DNA of 64,000 nt from Rhizomys pruinosus (lineage: Eukaryota; Chordata; Mammalia; Rodentia; Spalacidae), in the NCBI GenBank assembly GCA_009823505.1, contig VZQC01009573.1:170574-234573 (forward strand), read 5' to 3'. Shown in pieces: positions 1 through 11,545 of the stretch. A model generated the notes under the pieces. It did no database searches. It was not told the DNA's origin and saw only the letters and a list, made by a program, of their open reading frames with translations. Within the stretch, counting starts at the first letter, position 1, and every line of letters starts with the position of its first letter. The translations under genes and the position numbers were made by a program.

Positions 1-728
1 TACTTTCATTCGCTCTACTATTTCTAATTTCTTGTTCCACAATTTGCTGAACTTAACTCTCTTTTCTTTTTTTACCCCAGAACTAAAAGTGTTAACAAAA
101 GCATCAAAGACAGTAAAGGAGACACACAAATCCCTGGCCAACTCCTTGCTGGGTTTCCACTGCAGAAGAATATGATTGGTCAGTTTTTACAGATTGATGG
201 ATATATGAACTGCTTTCGGGGGCATAGAAGAGGGAGCACCTCGGGAGCAAGTTCAGGATGATGACTAGGAGGAAGGACAATTGGATCTGGGCCTAGCGAG
301 CACAAAGGCGAAAGGAGGCAGGGGTGTTTCCAGTGATGAGAATATCATGTGCAAAAAAAGCAAGAGTATGTCATGTTATGGTTAAATCCTCCTGTGTGTG
401 TTTGGAGGAGTGAGGGAGACTGGAATCAAACCGGAATGTCAGGTTGAGTTTCAACAAGCCATAGCTGTTAGTAGTCCATGCTACAGAGTTGACATCTTAT
501 TCACAAGATTCAACTGGCTTAAAAATTCTGTATATGCCTTGTAAGGAACAGTAGGAATGAAGAAACCAATTAAAACCCTACCATAGCACCCTAGTCCTTG
601 ACAACGGGCTCATCTCACATAGCACCCCAAGTCCCCTACTAACCCAAAGAAGAGGTAATTAATATGATCAAAGCGAAACAAAAGAAAAACACAGCTCAGT
701 TTCAGAACTCTATTCTAGCATGGTTTAG
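1..728. other. Unassigned sequence, no gene seen
   Basis: I recognise no repeat or exon here. A pyrimidine tract ending in CCCCAG at about 57-80 resembles a splice acceptor, but no convincing coding frame or donor follows, so I treat it as chance. Confidence 0.5.
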
Positions 729-740
729 AGGCAATAAATG

Positions 741-930
741 AGGCTGGTGGCTCTGCAGGTAGAAGCACTTGCAGTCAGACCTGATGATCTGGGATGCCCA
801 CCGTGGGAGGAGAAACCCAATCGTCCTGAGTTCAGTTCTGAATTTCCATAGTGAAAATGTTATCCTCTGAACTTCACAAGTGGGCTGTGGCACAGCTGCT
901 CCCCCATAAATGGAATCATGTAAAAAAATT
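741..930 (+). mobile_element. B2/B3-superfamily SINE, old copy
   Basis: The stretch follows the B3 pattern: a diverged tRNA-like head (gctggtggctctgcaggtag), a middle resembling the B3 motif around the 'gggcccacatgg' site, then 'cctctgaacttcacaagtgg' and a short A-rich tail. It is flanked by a direct repeat, aggcaataaa, at 729-738 and 931-940, which fits a target-site duplication. The internal pol III boxes are decayed, so transcription is unlikely. Confidence 0.75.
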
Positions 931-940
931 AGGCAATAAA

Positions 941-1155
941 GGTGTGACCCCAGCACACCTGACTACCTCCTCTGAGAGTGCCTTTCCTCTGCTGATCTTT
1001 TCCTATCAGATTCCCTTCTTGGTAGATGACTGAATTTCTCTATTTTGAAGATAATGTGGAAATATTAAAAGAAAGTGGATGTTAAGTCCACATGTTTTGT
1101 GTGTGGTGTATGTGTGTGGTACACATATATAATATACATACACAAATTTTTAAAA

Positions 1156-1192
<37 letters not shown>

Positions 1193-1690
1193 AGATGGAA
1201 AAATGATCTAAATATAACAATAATACAATCAAAAATAAATGAATTCAAATTCCAAAGACATAGAAAAGTCAACTATATTTTTAAAGAAGAATCACATCTG
1301 AAACACGATGTATGAATAGCATATTGTAGAACTTCCACAGAAGAACTAAAAACAAATAATTAAGAAAAATACACGATCAGGCATGAACTAAACAGGAAAA
1401 CTGATGCCATTAAATGTCAAGAAAAAAAGTCTTAAAGGGGAAATTGTAAGAGTCATTGAAAATTTCTATAAATCAATAAAGAAATTTCTCAAAAGCAAAA
1501 AAAAAAATCTTAACATTTGTCTCAAGTAAAATACAATGTAATAAAAAATGAATATCAAAATTACAGAACAAAGTATGGAAATGAAAGAAGAAATCAATGA
1601 ACACCAACCCATTATAGAAATGTTTAATTAAAACATTATATGAAAATCCAAATTATGAGAAAATGTTTTATGCACCCTGAGCAAGAATCA
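941..1690. other. A-rich unassigned sequence with poly-A run
   Basis: A TG-rich stretch near 1100-1130 leads to an uninterrupted A run of about 33 bases at 1158-1190, followed by strongly A-rich DNA to about 1690. It may be an old LINE remnant, but I cannot align it to a named family. No gene is visible. Confidence 0.45.
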
Positions 1691-1691
1691 T

Positions 1692-1790
1692 ATGTATAGT
1701 GTGGTGGGTACATGGCCTTTAATCCCCAGCCTAAGGATTTACAAAGCAAACCCTGGTCTCCAAAAGACAAAAAAAAAAAAAAAATCAATG
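1692..1790 (+). mobile_element. B1 SINE remnant with internal deletion
   Basis: A diverged B1 head (gtgtggtgggtacatggcc, then tttaatccccagc) joins directly to a B1 tail (ccctggtctccaaaagac) and a poly-A run. About half of the normal B1 body is missing. Confidence 0.55.
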
Positions 1791-1865
1791 TATTTATAAA
1801 CATAGCTAGAGAATAACTACTGTGAGCATACAAGGACTATTTATAAAAACTGACCTTATAAAATG

Positions 1866-2090
1866 TCTCACCTGGCATGGTGGCACACCCTTTCAATCCC
1901 ACCACTCCAGAGAGAGATGTGGGCATATCTCTGTGGGCACATTAAACGTCTTTAATCCTCGCACTTGGGAGACAAAGGCAGAATGGATCTCTTGTGAGTT
2001 CAAGGCCAGCCTGGTCTCACAGAGTGAGGTTCCAGGCCAGCTGGGCGTACGGGAAGACCCCTGTCTCAAAAGACAAAAAAAAAATCTAAA
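1866..2090 (+). mobile_element. B1 SINE with duplicated 5' part
   Basis: The element opens with a B1 head (cctggcatggtggcacacc). It then shows a second, diverged B1 head from about 1937 (cattaaacgtctttaatcc), followed by a complete B1 body (gttcaaggccagcctggtct) and tail. The simplest readings are a B1 inserted next to an older B1 fragment, or a partial tandem duplication. Confidence 0.7.
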
Positions 2091-2109
2091 AAAACACAAA
2101 ACAGAAAAA

Positions 2110-3570
2110 CATTTCAGCCAACCATATATATGACAAGGGGGCCAAAGAAGATGCAAATGGAGGAAAGAACAGCATCTTCAGCAAGTGGTGTTGGCAAAAC
2201 TGGATCACCACTGTAGAAGAATGAAATTAAACCTATCCTCTCACCCTGTACAAAGTCAACTCCAGATGGATCAAAGACCTCAACGTGAAACCCAAACTCT
2301 GGAGGCGATAAAAAGAAAAAGTTGGCAGCAAGACTACAAGACATAAGGCGTAGGAAAAGACTTCCTAAATCAGACCGCAGCTGCACAAGAATTAAGGTCG
2401 ACAATTGACAAATGGGCAAACTCATAAAACTCAAAGCTTCTGTACAATCAAAAGAAAAACCCCAAAATCCCCCCAAGGGGAAAAAAAAAAAAGTGGAAAA
2501 AAAGAGAAAACCCAAAGAGTGGGAGGAAACTTCCCACAGATACATCTGACAAGCATTGATTTCCAGAAGTATATAAACTACTACCAAAAAACAAAAGAAG
2601 AAAGAAGACAAATGAATAACTCAAAAGAATGGAGCAACGAGCTAAACAGAGACTTCAACAAGTGAGGAAATAGAAGATAGCCGAAACATCTTAAAAGTGT
2701 TAAAACGTCACTAATAATTAGAGAAATGCAAATTAAAACCACTGTTAGATATCATCTCACTCCCCCAATTAAGACTGTCTAGGATCATGAGAACAAATGA
2801 TACCAAGTACTTGGAGAGGTTGTGGGGAAAGGGGAACACTCATCCATTGCTGGTGGAATATAAACTTGTACAAACACTATAGAAAGCACTGTGTAGAACC
2901 CTTGAGAAGACATCAAAATAAACCACCTGACCCTATCATTACCACTACTGGATATATAACCACAAGACTCATCTTATAGCAGAGATACATGCACAGCTAT
3001 TTATTGCAACTCTGTTCACAATAGAAAGAGCTGGAACCAACCCAAATGCCCCTCAACTGATGAGTGGATAGAGAAAATGTGGTACATCTACACAATGGAG
3101 TTCTATGCAGCAGTAAAGAAAGATGACATCATGAGCTTTGCAGGAAAATGGCTGGAGCTAGAGGACATCATGCTGAGTGAAGTAACACAGTCCCAGAAAA
3201 ACAAACGATGAATGGTATCCCTCATCTGTGGATGCTAGTGCCAATTACCTAGTTGTAAGTATTTCTTGTGTAGGGCCCCCTGAGCTTTTGTCCAAAGCAG
3301 TTGGGTGTAATGCATATTGGAAACAACAACAACAACAGCAACAACAACAACAGAAAGGACTGCATCAAAGAACTGACTGAAACAGTGACGTTCTGCTCAA
3401 AACAGTCAAGTTCCTCATGGAGAATATTGAGAAAGACTGAGAAAGAGATGAAAAGCATGTTTGGCAGAATGCATGAGCTCTGGCGGGGTGGGGAAATGGG
3501 CAGGAACATGGGTCTAGATTTGTTAAAAAAATAAAAATTAATTTATGTAAAAAAAAAGAAATAAAAGTCA
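2110..3570 (+). mobile_element. L1 LINE, 3' end of ORF2 plus 3' UTR (older subfamily)
   Basis: The sequence follows the rodent L1 ORF2 C-terminal part: the stretch around 'ttggcaaaactggatcacc' (2191), the region coding 'gagaaatgcaaattaaaacc' (2721) and the terminal stretch near 3080-3240. It continues into a 3' UTR with a CAA-rich run (3322-3352) and an A-rich end. It is truncated at its 5' side. Frames are broken throughout. A shorter minus-strand copy of the same subfamily lies at 42,283-42,908 and shares the CAA-rich 3' UTR. Confidence 0.85.
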
Positions 3571-4049
3571 GTGATGAGATAGGAAGTTAACAACAACAAA
3601 AAAGAGATGCCCCATTTAGGGATGAAAATTCCACAGTTCCTATTCTCTTCATGCTGACCTGTTCTGGGTCTCTATGATCATTGCATTCTACTGATGAGAG
3701 CTGAGAGCTGCACTGATCTGTTGGTACAGCAATGAGTCATTAGGAGTTACTTTCGTACTCTGTCCACTTAGTAGAATGTTAGCGCCACGCTCTCCCCGAG
3801 GGCCCATTACCTATCTAGTCACAGGTTCTTGCCCCTGCTAATGGTGCCAGGTTTGTGTTCCATCTCAGGCAACTATTTTATGTAATTAATATCACTAATA
3901 AAAATGAATTAAAAGGTCACTAACAAGTCAAATTGTGAATGAAATACCATGGTGATTATTTTCAAAATCTACAAATTATTTCAAAATGTTTATTATAAAG
4001 TAATGAGAGAATAGTCAATTAAAGGTAAGGAAGGTATGCAGTGAGATGA
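3571..4049. other. Unassigned sequence
   Basis: Unique-looking, moderately AT-rich DNA with no recognisable repeat, exon or RNA gene. Confidence 0.45.
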
Positions 4050-4185
4050 AACGTTTGTGTGAACTTGGACAAACTGCTTACCTTTCCTAAATCTTTTTTC
4101 TCTGACAAAATGAGGATAACCTAAATCACATGAGTTAATTATGTTCAAGCTGCTTGTATTTTCCTCAGTAGGAAGTGAATTACAT
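4050..4185 (+). mobile_element. MIR SINE fragment
   Basis: The order 'tgaacttggacaaactgctt', 'acctttcc', then 'ctctgacaaaatgaggataa' matches the core of the mammalian MIR consensus (loss of activity, pyrimidine stretch, 'tgtaaaatgggg' motif). It is heavily diverged, as expected for a family that predates the placental radiation. Confidence 0.65.
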
Positions 4186-6003
4186 GTAATTAAATTAGGC
4201 TGGGGTTATTTCCTGAATATGGGGGCTTGTGGACTCACCCTCACTGCCATGGGTGAGACTCTGTATGTACTGGGTTGAGAGGAAAGGATTCTTGTCATTT
4301 TCAGAAGTGCTCTACACTCCCCTCCCCCACCCCCAAACCCCTTTCTCTGGATGAATTTCTTTCATGCGAGGTTCGGCCACTATTAGAAGTCTCACACAAC
4401 TGCTGCATATTCAGCAAAGTCACTCAGCATCTTAACTCTGCTAATGAAACCTACTCTCCCACAAGGAGGGTGCAAAGTCTGCAACCTCACCCATCCCACT
4501 CAGGGCCAGCTCACATCTAGAGCACCCACACCAAATGAGAATCTAGCTTATTGTTAAGTATTTCTGAAACAAAAAGTCTTAGTGACTATCCATAAACAGG
4601 CAAAGAAAAGAAAAAAGTATATGACAAAATCTCCAAGAAGATGGTTTGCATGAAGAAAGCCTTCAAGTCTTTAGATTTTAGTCAGTTCCTTGGCTATAAA
4701 GCCTGTTTCTGAATTGACACTTTCTCCAACACTAAGAGGCAGAAGGTAAGACTTCTGCCTATGCTAAAAGCAGAGTCAGCCCTCAAGAAATAATAAGAAA
4801 ATATTTTTTAAAAAGGCAAAAACAACATACTACCTTTTGCCAACTCTTGCTTTTGAAATTCAAGCTGAGCCACATGGTTCTACACACCTTTTTTGACTAA
4901 TGGATTTCTTCATGGGAAATGGCTCGATCAGGCACTTCTTTGTGCTTCTGAGGATGGCTGAGTTTTCTAAACGCCCTCTGTCCTCCCAAGCCCATACACT
5001 TTGTGTTGAAGAAAACCTTACAACAAAACAGAACCTTTGAGTCATTAGTAGTCACACTCACAGACTTTCACACTAACCCACAGCCCTCTGAGCAGGCCTC
5101 CCTGTGGTTACTAAATTTTTCCTCTTGCTGAGATTTCCCAGCATGCTGTAGAATTATCATGCAAAGCCAAATATTAAGAGGAAAATCTTGAAAAATCCTT
5201 CAGTGCCTGGGGTGGAATCAAATCAGAGGAGCCCTCCACTCTGGCACCAGCCAGCTGAGCTGCAAACACTGACCCAGCCCATGCTGAGAGGGCTCATCAC
5301 GAGCAGAAGCCCAGAACGCTGCTCCAGTGCATTGCACACTCACAAATGGGGGGAAACAAAGTCTATAAAACAGTGGAAACATTCGCAGGAATGACAGTTA
5401 ATATTTATTTCTGGCACTCATCTGCATATGGAGGTGTTGAGATGTTTCTCCCTCGGTTCCTTTGTGCCCTCAAGGCTTCCTGTCGGATAGATTCTGAATT
5501 CCCTAATCACAGAAGCTTCGTACCATATATCTCAATTTGTAACTCAGCAGAGCTTTTGTCCAAGCCAGTGCTGGGCTCAGAAAACAGTCAATGGTAAAAG
5601 GAAATGAAGCTGAGCCAGACAAAAAACACAGACACCTGTATTCCTGGTCAAATGAATTTTATTATGCCACGTTTTAGTGTCTTTTTTCATGGATTCTACT
5701 TGGTTGATCAGATTGTGAAAATTACAAAAATAAAAAAAAATTAAGTGGCTGTGTAATGCCTGACTTGTCAATTCTTCCACCTGGCGTTCCTTTCTTTTGC
5801 AGCATTCTCATTTTCTGAGGGAGGGGATGCATGAAATGTCGACAGCCACCTGTCCTGTGCAGTGAAAAGGAAGCGTGTGGGCTGAAAAGTAGAGGCCTGG
5901 TTTTCCACGAGTGGCTGTGCTACTTTGTTCTTGTCCTTAATCAAAGTTCTCAGGCTTCCCCGGCCTTGCGTACTCTGTCACAGAAAGCACCATTCTCGTA
6001 AAG
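4186..6003. other. Unassigned sequence, no gene seen
   Basis: About 1.8 kb without a recognisable repeat. It contains a short C-rich stretch at 4318-4342 and a short A-rich stretch near 5728. Open frames are short (under 90 codons) and lack splice context. It could hold conserved non-coding sequence, but nothing I can see shows that. Confidence 0.45.
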
Positions 6004-6004
6004 A

Positions 6005-6332
6005 AAATAGAATCTCTGGTTGTGGAGGTATCTTATTTGGTAACGTGTTTGCCGCTCAAGCATCAGACCTGAGGTCCAAACCCGACAACCAATTACAAGC
6101 ACGTGGGGCCCGTGCTTGTAATCTCAGTATGTGGGTGGCAGAGACACGTGATCCCTGGGCCTCACTGGCCATCCGGTCTAGCTAAATTAGTGAGCTCCAG
6201 ACCGAAAGCCAAAGAGGGGTGACCCCTGAGGAAGGACAGCTGAAGTCATCCTTGGCCTCCATGTGCACATTGTCCTCCCCTCCAACATGCAGGGCATGCA
6301 CCCCCACCCACACAAAGTAAATAAATAAATTA
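6005..6332 (+). mobile_element. Composite SINE (B2/B3-like ends, B1-like middle)
   Basis: A tRNA-like head (gtaacgtgtttgccgctcaa, then cagacctgaggtccaaaccc) is followed by a B1/7SL-like middle (gtgcttgtaatctcagtatg) and then a B3-like end (cttggcctccatgtgcacat) with an AAATAAATAAAT tail. The same architecture occurs at 54,108-54,440, which supports a single composite rodent family rather than a chance fusion. I do not know its accepted name with certainty. Confidence 0.6.
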
Positions 6333-6812
6333 TGGCTAGTTTCGAGAAGTCTCTTCATGAAGTTCCATATCTGTCAAAACCCCCAGTCTGAATGATATCC
6401 ATAACTAGAGTCTGTCAGGAGAAACCGTTCAAGAGAGTCACACAAATGCTATTTTTGCACTTTTATGTGTAACAGATGTGCTTTCCTGGCACTTCCCACA
6501 GCACACAGAATATTTAAAAAGATGTGTATCAAGCAAGACTTAATCAAATTAACCATTTTGCTGCTTCATCAAGGTCACTTTTAAGTGATTTTTTTTTTTC
6601 CTTTGCTTTTTGCCAGTGCAGAAAGACAGAGACCAAAATGTGTGCTGGTATATTTTGTGATGCTGCCTGGTTTTCTGGTTTGTCCTAAGGTGGCAGCAGT
6701 TTAACCTGTCACAGCTTTACATTATCATTTGCAAATGTCAGGGCAGTAAAAACAGTGGATTGAGAATGCATTTGGTTGAGGCCCCCAGAAATGTCCTAGG
6801 GACCCCAGAGCA
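6333..6812. other. Unassigned sequence
   Basis: Unique-looking DNA with a T run near 6590-6600. No gene or repeat recognised. Confidence 0.45.
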
Positions 6813-7180
6813 TATGGTGGTTTGAATGAGCGTGTCCCCCTTAGGCTTCAAGTATTCAGACATTTTTTGTCCCCAGTTGGTGGTGCTATTTTGGGAGATC
6901 TTGGAAGGTGTGGCCATGGTGGAGGAAGTATGTCACTGGGGGCGGGCTTAGTGAATTTAATAAACCTTGCTTATCTCCAGAGGCTCTCTTGACTTCCTGT
7001 GGTCATTGGAGATGTGAGCCTTAGCTTTCCGTGCCAGGCCCAGCCACCATGCCTCCCTGCCACATTGGACTGACTCTTAATTCCCTGGTACCCTCAATTG
7101 TAAGCTCAAATAAACTTTTCATTTATAAGTTCCCTTGGTCATGGTGGTTTTATCACAGCAACAGAAAAGTGACTAGTACA
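6813..7180 (+). mobile_element. MaLR-like rodent LTR (solo)
   Basis: It opens with 'tggtggtttgaatgagcgtg' and continues through 'ccccagttggtggtgctatt', 'ggaggaagtatgtcactggg', a polyadenylation-like 'caaataaac' (about 7108) and 'ttggtcatggtgg', ending 'cagaaaagtgactagtaca'. This TG...CA element with a late AATAAA is a familiar medium-copy rodent repeat that I place as a MaLR-type LTR. An RMER/URR-type label is an alternative. No internal retroviral sequence is attached. Confidence 0.6.
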
Positions 7181-7391
7181 CATGGATAATATGTTGAAAA
7201 CCACTGTTAGTATTTTTATATAAAGATATGAATGACATATGACTCCAGAACAGTAGATATCAAAACAAGGAGAGAACACAAACTTTCATCACAGAACCTG
7301 AGAAATCTGGTACAAGCACAATAATCTTATATTTTTTCATTGGTATTATCTTTATTTAAATTAAAATATGCTAGCCAGAAGAAGCATATTC

Positions 7392-9240
7392 CTTCTTTTA
7401 TGCTTTTATTGATGTTTTCTGTATTTCAGACATAATTTTTCAGTTCAATTTAGACATATTCCCCTTTCACTTCCCCCAACCCCACCCCAGATGATGCATT
7501 CTGCCATAAATATCCTGCATCTTTCTCTCAGTCTTCTTTTATGTTTAGGAATTCACATTTTCCTCCATAAATTTTATATTACTCTGAAATATGGATACAT
7601 ACTTTCCACCCATATACAGTAATTACAGAGTGAAAATAAGTGGTAGGTGGATTCTAGAACGCTTTGACAGATTTACATTATAAAAAATAGTTGCTTTCAA
7701 ATAAACAGAAATATAAAAATAATGATGTTCAGCTTGGCTTTCCACTGAGGATTAGGTGTTAGCACCCACAAATGAGGGAAACAATTTGCTACTTGTTTTT
7801 CTGGGACTGTGTTACTTCACTTAGCATAATGGCTTTGAGTACAATCCATTTACCTTCAAAGTTCATGATGTCACCTTTCTTTACCACTGAATAGTACTCC
7901 ATTATGTATATGTACCACATTTTTGTTATCCATTCCTCTGTTGAGGGGCATTTTGGGTTGGTTCCAGCTCTGTGCTATTGTGAAGAGAGCTGCAATAAAC
8001 ATATATGTGCATGTATTTTTGCAGTAGGATGAGTCTTTGAGGTACATACCCAGGAGTGGTATGACTGGGTCAGGTGGTAGGCTCCTTGAGTCTTTCCCAT
8101 AATGGTTGTGAGACAGTTTACATTCCCACCAGCAGTGGACGAGGGTTCCCCTTAACTCATACCTCTCCAGCATTTGGTGTTTTTTGTTTTCTGGATCTTA
8201 GCGCCAGTCTAAATCGGAGTGAGCTGATATCTGAGAGTGGTTTTAATTTGCAATTCTAATTATTATGATGTTATGAACAATTTTTAAGAATGTTTTCTTC
8301 AGGCCATCTTTTACTTCTCACTGGTGAAGCTCTCTTTCCTGTTCTTTACTCTCCATCTTTTGAGTAGGTCATTGTTTTCTTCTTTGCTTTTCTGAGTGTG
8401 TAATATATTCTTGGACAGTTAATAGCTCTTGTCAGATGTATCACTGGTGAAACATTTCTCCCACTCTTGTGGTTTTCTTCCTTGCTTCCTTGATTGTTTT
8501 CTTTGCTGTACAGAAGCTTTTCAAGTTTGATGAGAATTCCATTTGTTGACTGTTGACTTATTTCCCTGCTGGCATGTCTGATTTTAGAAACTTTCCTTTT
8601 CTACCTAGGTTGCGTGGTTGTCTGCACCTTTTCTTCTATCACCTTCAGATTTTCAGGGTTTCACATGAGATCTTTGATCCACTTGGGGGACTTGATTTTT
8701 GAACAGGGTGAGAGAGTAAGATGGTTTAATTGTTTGTTCTTCTAACAGTATGGAAGATCCAATTTTCCCGCACCAGTTGCTGACAGTTGTCATCTTCCTC
8801 CATTGAGGTCTTCTTGGCCCCTTTCGTAAAACTGAGGTGGCTGAAATTGTAATGAGCTCAAGTTTGGAATCTTAATTTTCTTCCTTGGTCAAGCAGTCGT
8901 GTTTTTTTGGCCAGTACCAGGCTTCCTTTATGACGTATGAGCCCTGATAATATAGCTTAAGTCTGGAAGGTGAATCCCCCTGTATTGTTTTTCATTTTTT
9001 TTTCATTCGTTTTGCTTTTGGATTTTTTTTTTTCCCATATAGATGTTAAGGATTTTTTCCAAGCCTCTTTTTGAAGAAGCTCATGGGGATTTTGATTGTG
9101 TTGCATTGAATCTCTGTCTATCACTTGGGTAAATGAGACATTTTTCACTAATTAATTTTTCCAAAATCCATGAGATGGGAGTTTTTCCATCTTTGTGTTT
9201 TTCAATCTCTCTCTTCAGAGGTTTAAAATTTGTGTTGTAC
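7392..9240 (-). mobile_element. L1 LINE, 3' UTR and 3' half of ORF2, minus strand (younger subfamily)
   Basis: Read on the minus strand, this is the young L1 3' UTR (around 7400-7730) followed upstream by the ORF2 C-terminal region and further ORF2. Landmarks include 'gggactgtgttacttcactt' (7803), 'ccattatgtatatgtaccac' (7899) and 'cattcccaccagcagtgg' (8120). The quality is good: the landmarks are uninterrupted, unlike those of the plus-strand copies to the right. It continues after a foreign stretch at 9425. Confidence 0.85.
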
Positions 9241-9424
9241 AAAAGAACTGGAAAAAACTCTGGAAAGATATCTAGCAAAAGATGCAGGAACTGTAGCGCA
9301 GAGTACAGGGACTGGGTTGGGGGGAGCGCTGGAAAAAAGGATATTCCTAAGTTTGATTGATGAATGACTAGTAAGACTTATGGAAAAGTTTCTACATAAA
9401 AATACATATATTTAAAAATATTTT
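9241..9424. other. Unexplained insertion within minus-strand L1
   Basis: About 185 bases that do not follow the L1 ORF2 order. The flanks at 9240 and 9425 are nearly adjacent in L1. I could not identify a family. It might be an insertion or a mis-assembled piece. Confidence 0.4.
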
Positions 9425-9582
9425 TGTTGATAGTAGTCTTTGGTAATGTTTGGGTTGTTGTCAGGTAATTCTTTTGTTCCCAGGTATTGTTTTATTTTTG
9501 GGGAAGGCTATCGTGAGTGGAAAGGTTTCTTACATATTCCTTATCCACTTGTTTAATTGTTGGGTTCCAAAGACAGGCTACC
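9425..9582 (-). mobile_element. L1 ORF2 segment, minus strand (continuation)
   Basis: The stretch 'aattcttttgttcccaggta' and what follows is the antisense L1 ORF2 order expected upstream of the block ending at 9240. It is interrupted by the B2 at 9584. Confidence 0.65.
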
Positions 9583-9583
9583 C

Positions 9584-9868
9584 GGGGCTGGAGAGAGTTG
9601 GCTAGCGGTTAAGAGCTCCGACCGCTCTTACAGAGGAACCCGGGTTTCGATCCCAGCACCCACATGCGGGCCGAGACAAACCGTCTGAAACTCCATTCCA
9701 GGAGAAACTCCGTTCAGGGAATCCGCAGACCCTCTTCTGACTCCCGTTGGCATTGCACGACGGACACGGGTGCACAAACCTGCACCAGGACAGTAATTCA
9801 TAACATCAGAAATAATAATTACCATATAAAAAAAAATTTAATAAAAAAAAAAAAAAAAAAAAAGAAAA
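9584..9868 (+). mobile_element. B2-superfamily SINE nested in L1, with many indels
   Basis: A full-length head (ggggctggagagagttggct), a B box (gggtttcgatcccagc) and the window's young 3' half end in a long A tail (about 9842-9863). The target-site duplication ggctacc at 9576-9582 and 9870-9876 shows insertion into the L1. Several one-base insertions and deletions relative to the 40,668 copy are visible, for example in the B box and the paired ACTCC/TTCC motifs. It carries the 17-bp internal duplication in damaged form. Confidence 0.85.
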
Positions 9869-10444
9869 GGGCTACCAATTGATCTAGAATTAATTTGTAG
9901 CCAGACACTTACTTAAACTCTTAAATCATTTCTGAACGTTTTCTGTTGGAGTTTTAGCATCCCTTAGGTAAACTATTCATATCATCTTGACAAAAAAGGG
10001 ATAGGGCTTTAGCTTTCTTCTTTTCAGATTGTATCCTTCAATTCCCTTTCTGTCTTATTGCCTTAGTAAGTGTTTCAGACACTGTTGAAGAGGAGGTGAT
10101 AAGGGCAGCCTTGCTGGGTTTTCATATCCTTTAAGGGAAAATGGGTTCCAAATTTTCTCATTTTAGGATGTTGTTTGAGTGGGTTTGTATATGGCATTTG
10201 ATCTGGTTGACTTGAATATTCCCTCAGTTCCAGTTCCTCTCAGGATTTAAAACATGAATGGATGCTGAGATCTGTCAAAGGTTTTTCTACATCAATTGAG
10301 ACTGACATGTGTGGTTTTTTCTCAGTCCATTTATGTATTTTATCGTATTATATTTATTTATGTATGTTGGAACGATCCCTGCATTCTTGGTATGAACAAA
10401 CAACGTTTATGATGAATGTATCTTTGGGGTGTTGGGTTGTTTTG
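9869..10444 (-). mobile_element. L1 ORF2 segment, minus strand (continuation)
   Basis: The ORF2 reading resumes after the B2 ('aatttgtagccagacactta' and onward). It includes the antisense RT-region landmark 'cattcttggtatgaacaaac' at 10,382. All frames are broken. Confidence 0.65.
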
Positions 10445-11047
10445 TGTTTATTTAAAATTAGTTTCTATTAATTAGTTCTTATTGGTGATGGCTTTGTGCC
10501 ATTTCACTCATACATAATTACATTTTTTCCAATTTCAGTTAGGCTTAGTTCCTTTCCCCCCATCCCCAACCTCCACCAGATCATCGCATTTGGACCATAA
10601 AATGTCTGCATTTTTCTCTCCGTTTTTTTTTTTCACATTTTTAGCTACAAGTGATAATCCTGATACAAGCATCCCTTCTGCAAAACCTATCTGCAGGTGT
10701 TGTGCCAAACCCCTACAGCCCCACATCCAGTGGGGGGTGACAGGTTTGTTTGTTCAATTCAAGTTTTAATCAATGAGGTTCCAGACTAATTGCTGTAATG
10801 TTTACCATTTCCCCCAATCGACCGTCCCTACCATGTCTACCCGCCCCTCTTACCGCAGATTGTTCCCTGGCTTAGAAAAGGGGCACAGGTGCGATGAGGA
10901 GGCTAAAAACAGTCCCTCTCTCTGAGCTGTTGACTTGGACTCTCGTCAATTCTGACTGTTTCTTTCATGAGCTGACAGTTGTCCAGGGATAACCTTTCGG
11001 AATTTCCTATACCTGGCGTGGCGCGTTATGGCGTCTCCGCCTCGGAT
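10445..11047. mobile_element. Unidentified ~600-bp insertion in L1
   Basis: L1 order stops near 10,444 and resumes at about 11,048 with an imperfect repeat of the flank (tatctttggggtgttgggtt against tgatctttttgatgttgact), as after a target-duplicating insertion. The left end is T-rich and has a C-rich stretch (10,556-10,572) reminiscent of an antisense L1 3' UTR. The right half is unusually rich in CG dinucleotides and matches nothing I know. Confidence 0.45.
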
Positions 11048-11545
11048 GATCTTTTTGATGTTGACTCTGTATGCGATTTGCAAGTATTTTGTTGAGTATT
11101 TTTGATCTACATTCTTAATGAGATGGAGTCTATAGTGCTTTCTTTTTTGCTTGTAAACTTTGCATGGTTTTGAGTGATTGAGGGATGAATCTGGTTTTAT
11201 GAGAGAGAATTTGAGATCCTCTGTATCCTTCTGAAAGAATTTAGTAGTAATGGTTGTAGGACTCTTTAACGTTTTATAGAATTATGCTGGAAACATCTGG
11301 GCCAGGCTTTTTTAGTTGAGATGTTTTTAATTACATCTTCATTTCCTCAATTTATGGTCTGTTTAAACTGTCAATCTCTTCTTGTTCAGCTTTGTTGGTT
11401 CCAGTTTCAAATATCATTCAGTTTCTCTTTGGTTTTCAAAATTAGTGGAGTAGTAGGTTTTGAAATATCTTATATGATTGTCTGGATCTTTCTTTGTCTG
11501 TTTGTGATGTTACCCTTTCAGCATCCCTTCATGTTAAGTCCTAGA
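11048..11545 (-). mobile_element. L1 ORF2 RT region, minus strand (5' end of this copy)
   Basis: The antisense RT-region order continues ('tttgcaagtattttgttgag' at 11,076; 'gaaacatctgggccaggctt' at 11,290). It ends abruptly near 11,545, where a plus-strand L1 begins. This is the truncated 5' edge of the minus-strand copy. Confidence 0.7.

Noticed and set aside
57..80. A splice-acceptor-like pyrimidine tract ending CCCCAG
   Set aside because: Such tracts are common in AT-rich mammalian DNA, and nothing exon-like follows.
2114..2611. A 165-codon frame on the minus strand
   Set aside because: It is the antisense shadow of L1 ORF2 3' sequence and has T-rich, hydrophobic composition from the L1 A-rich strand.
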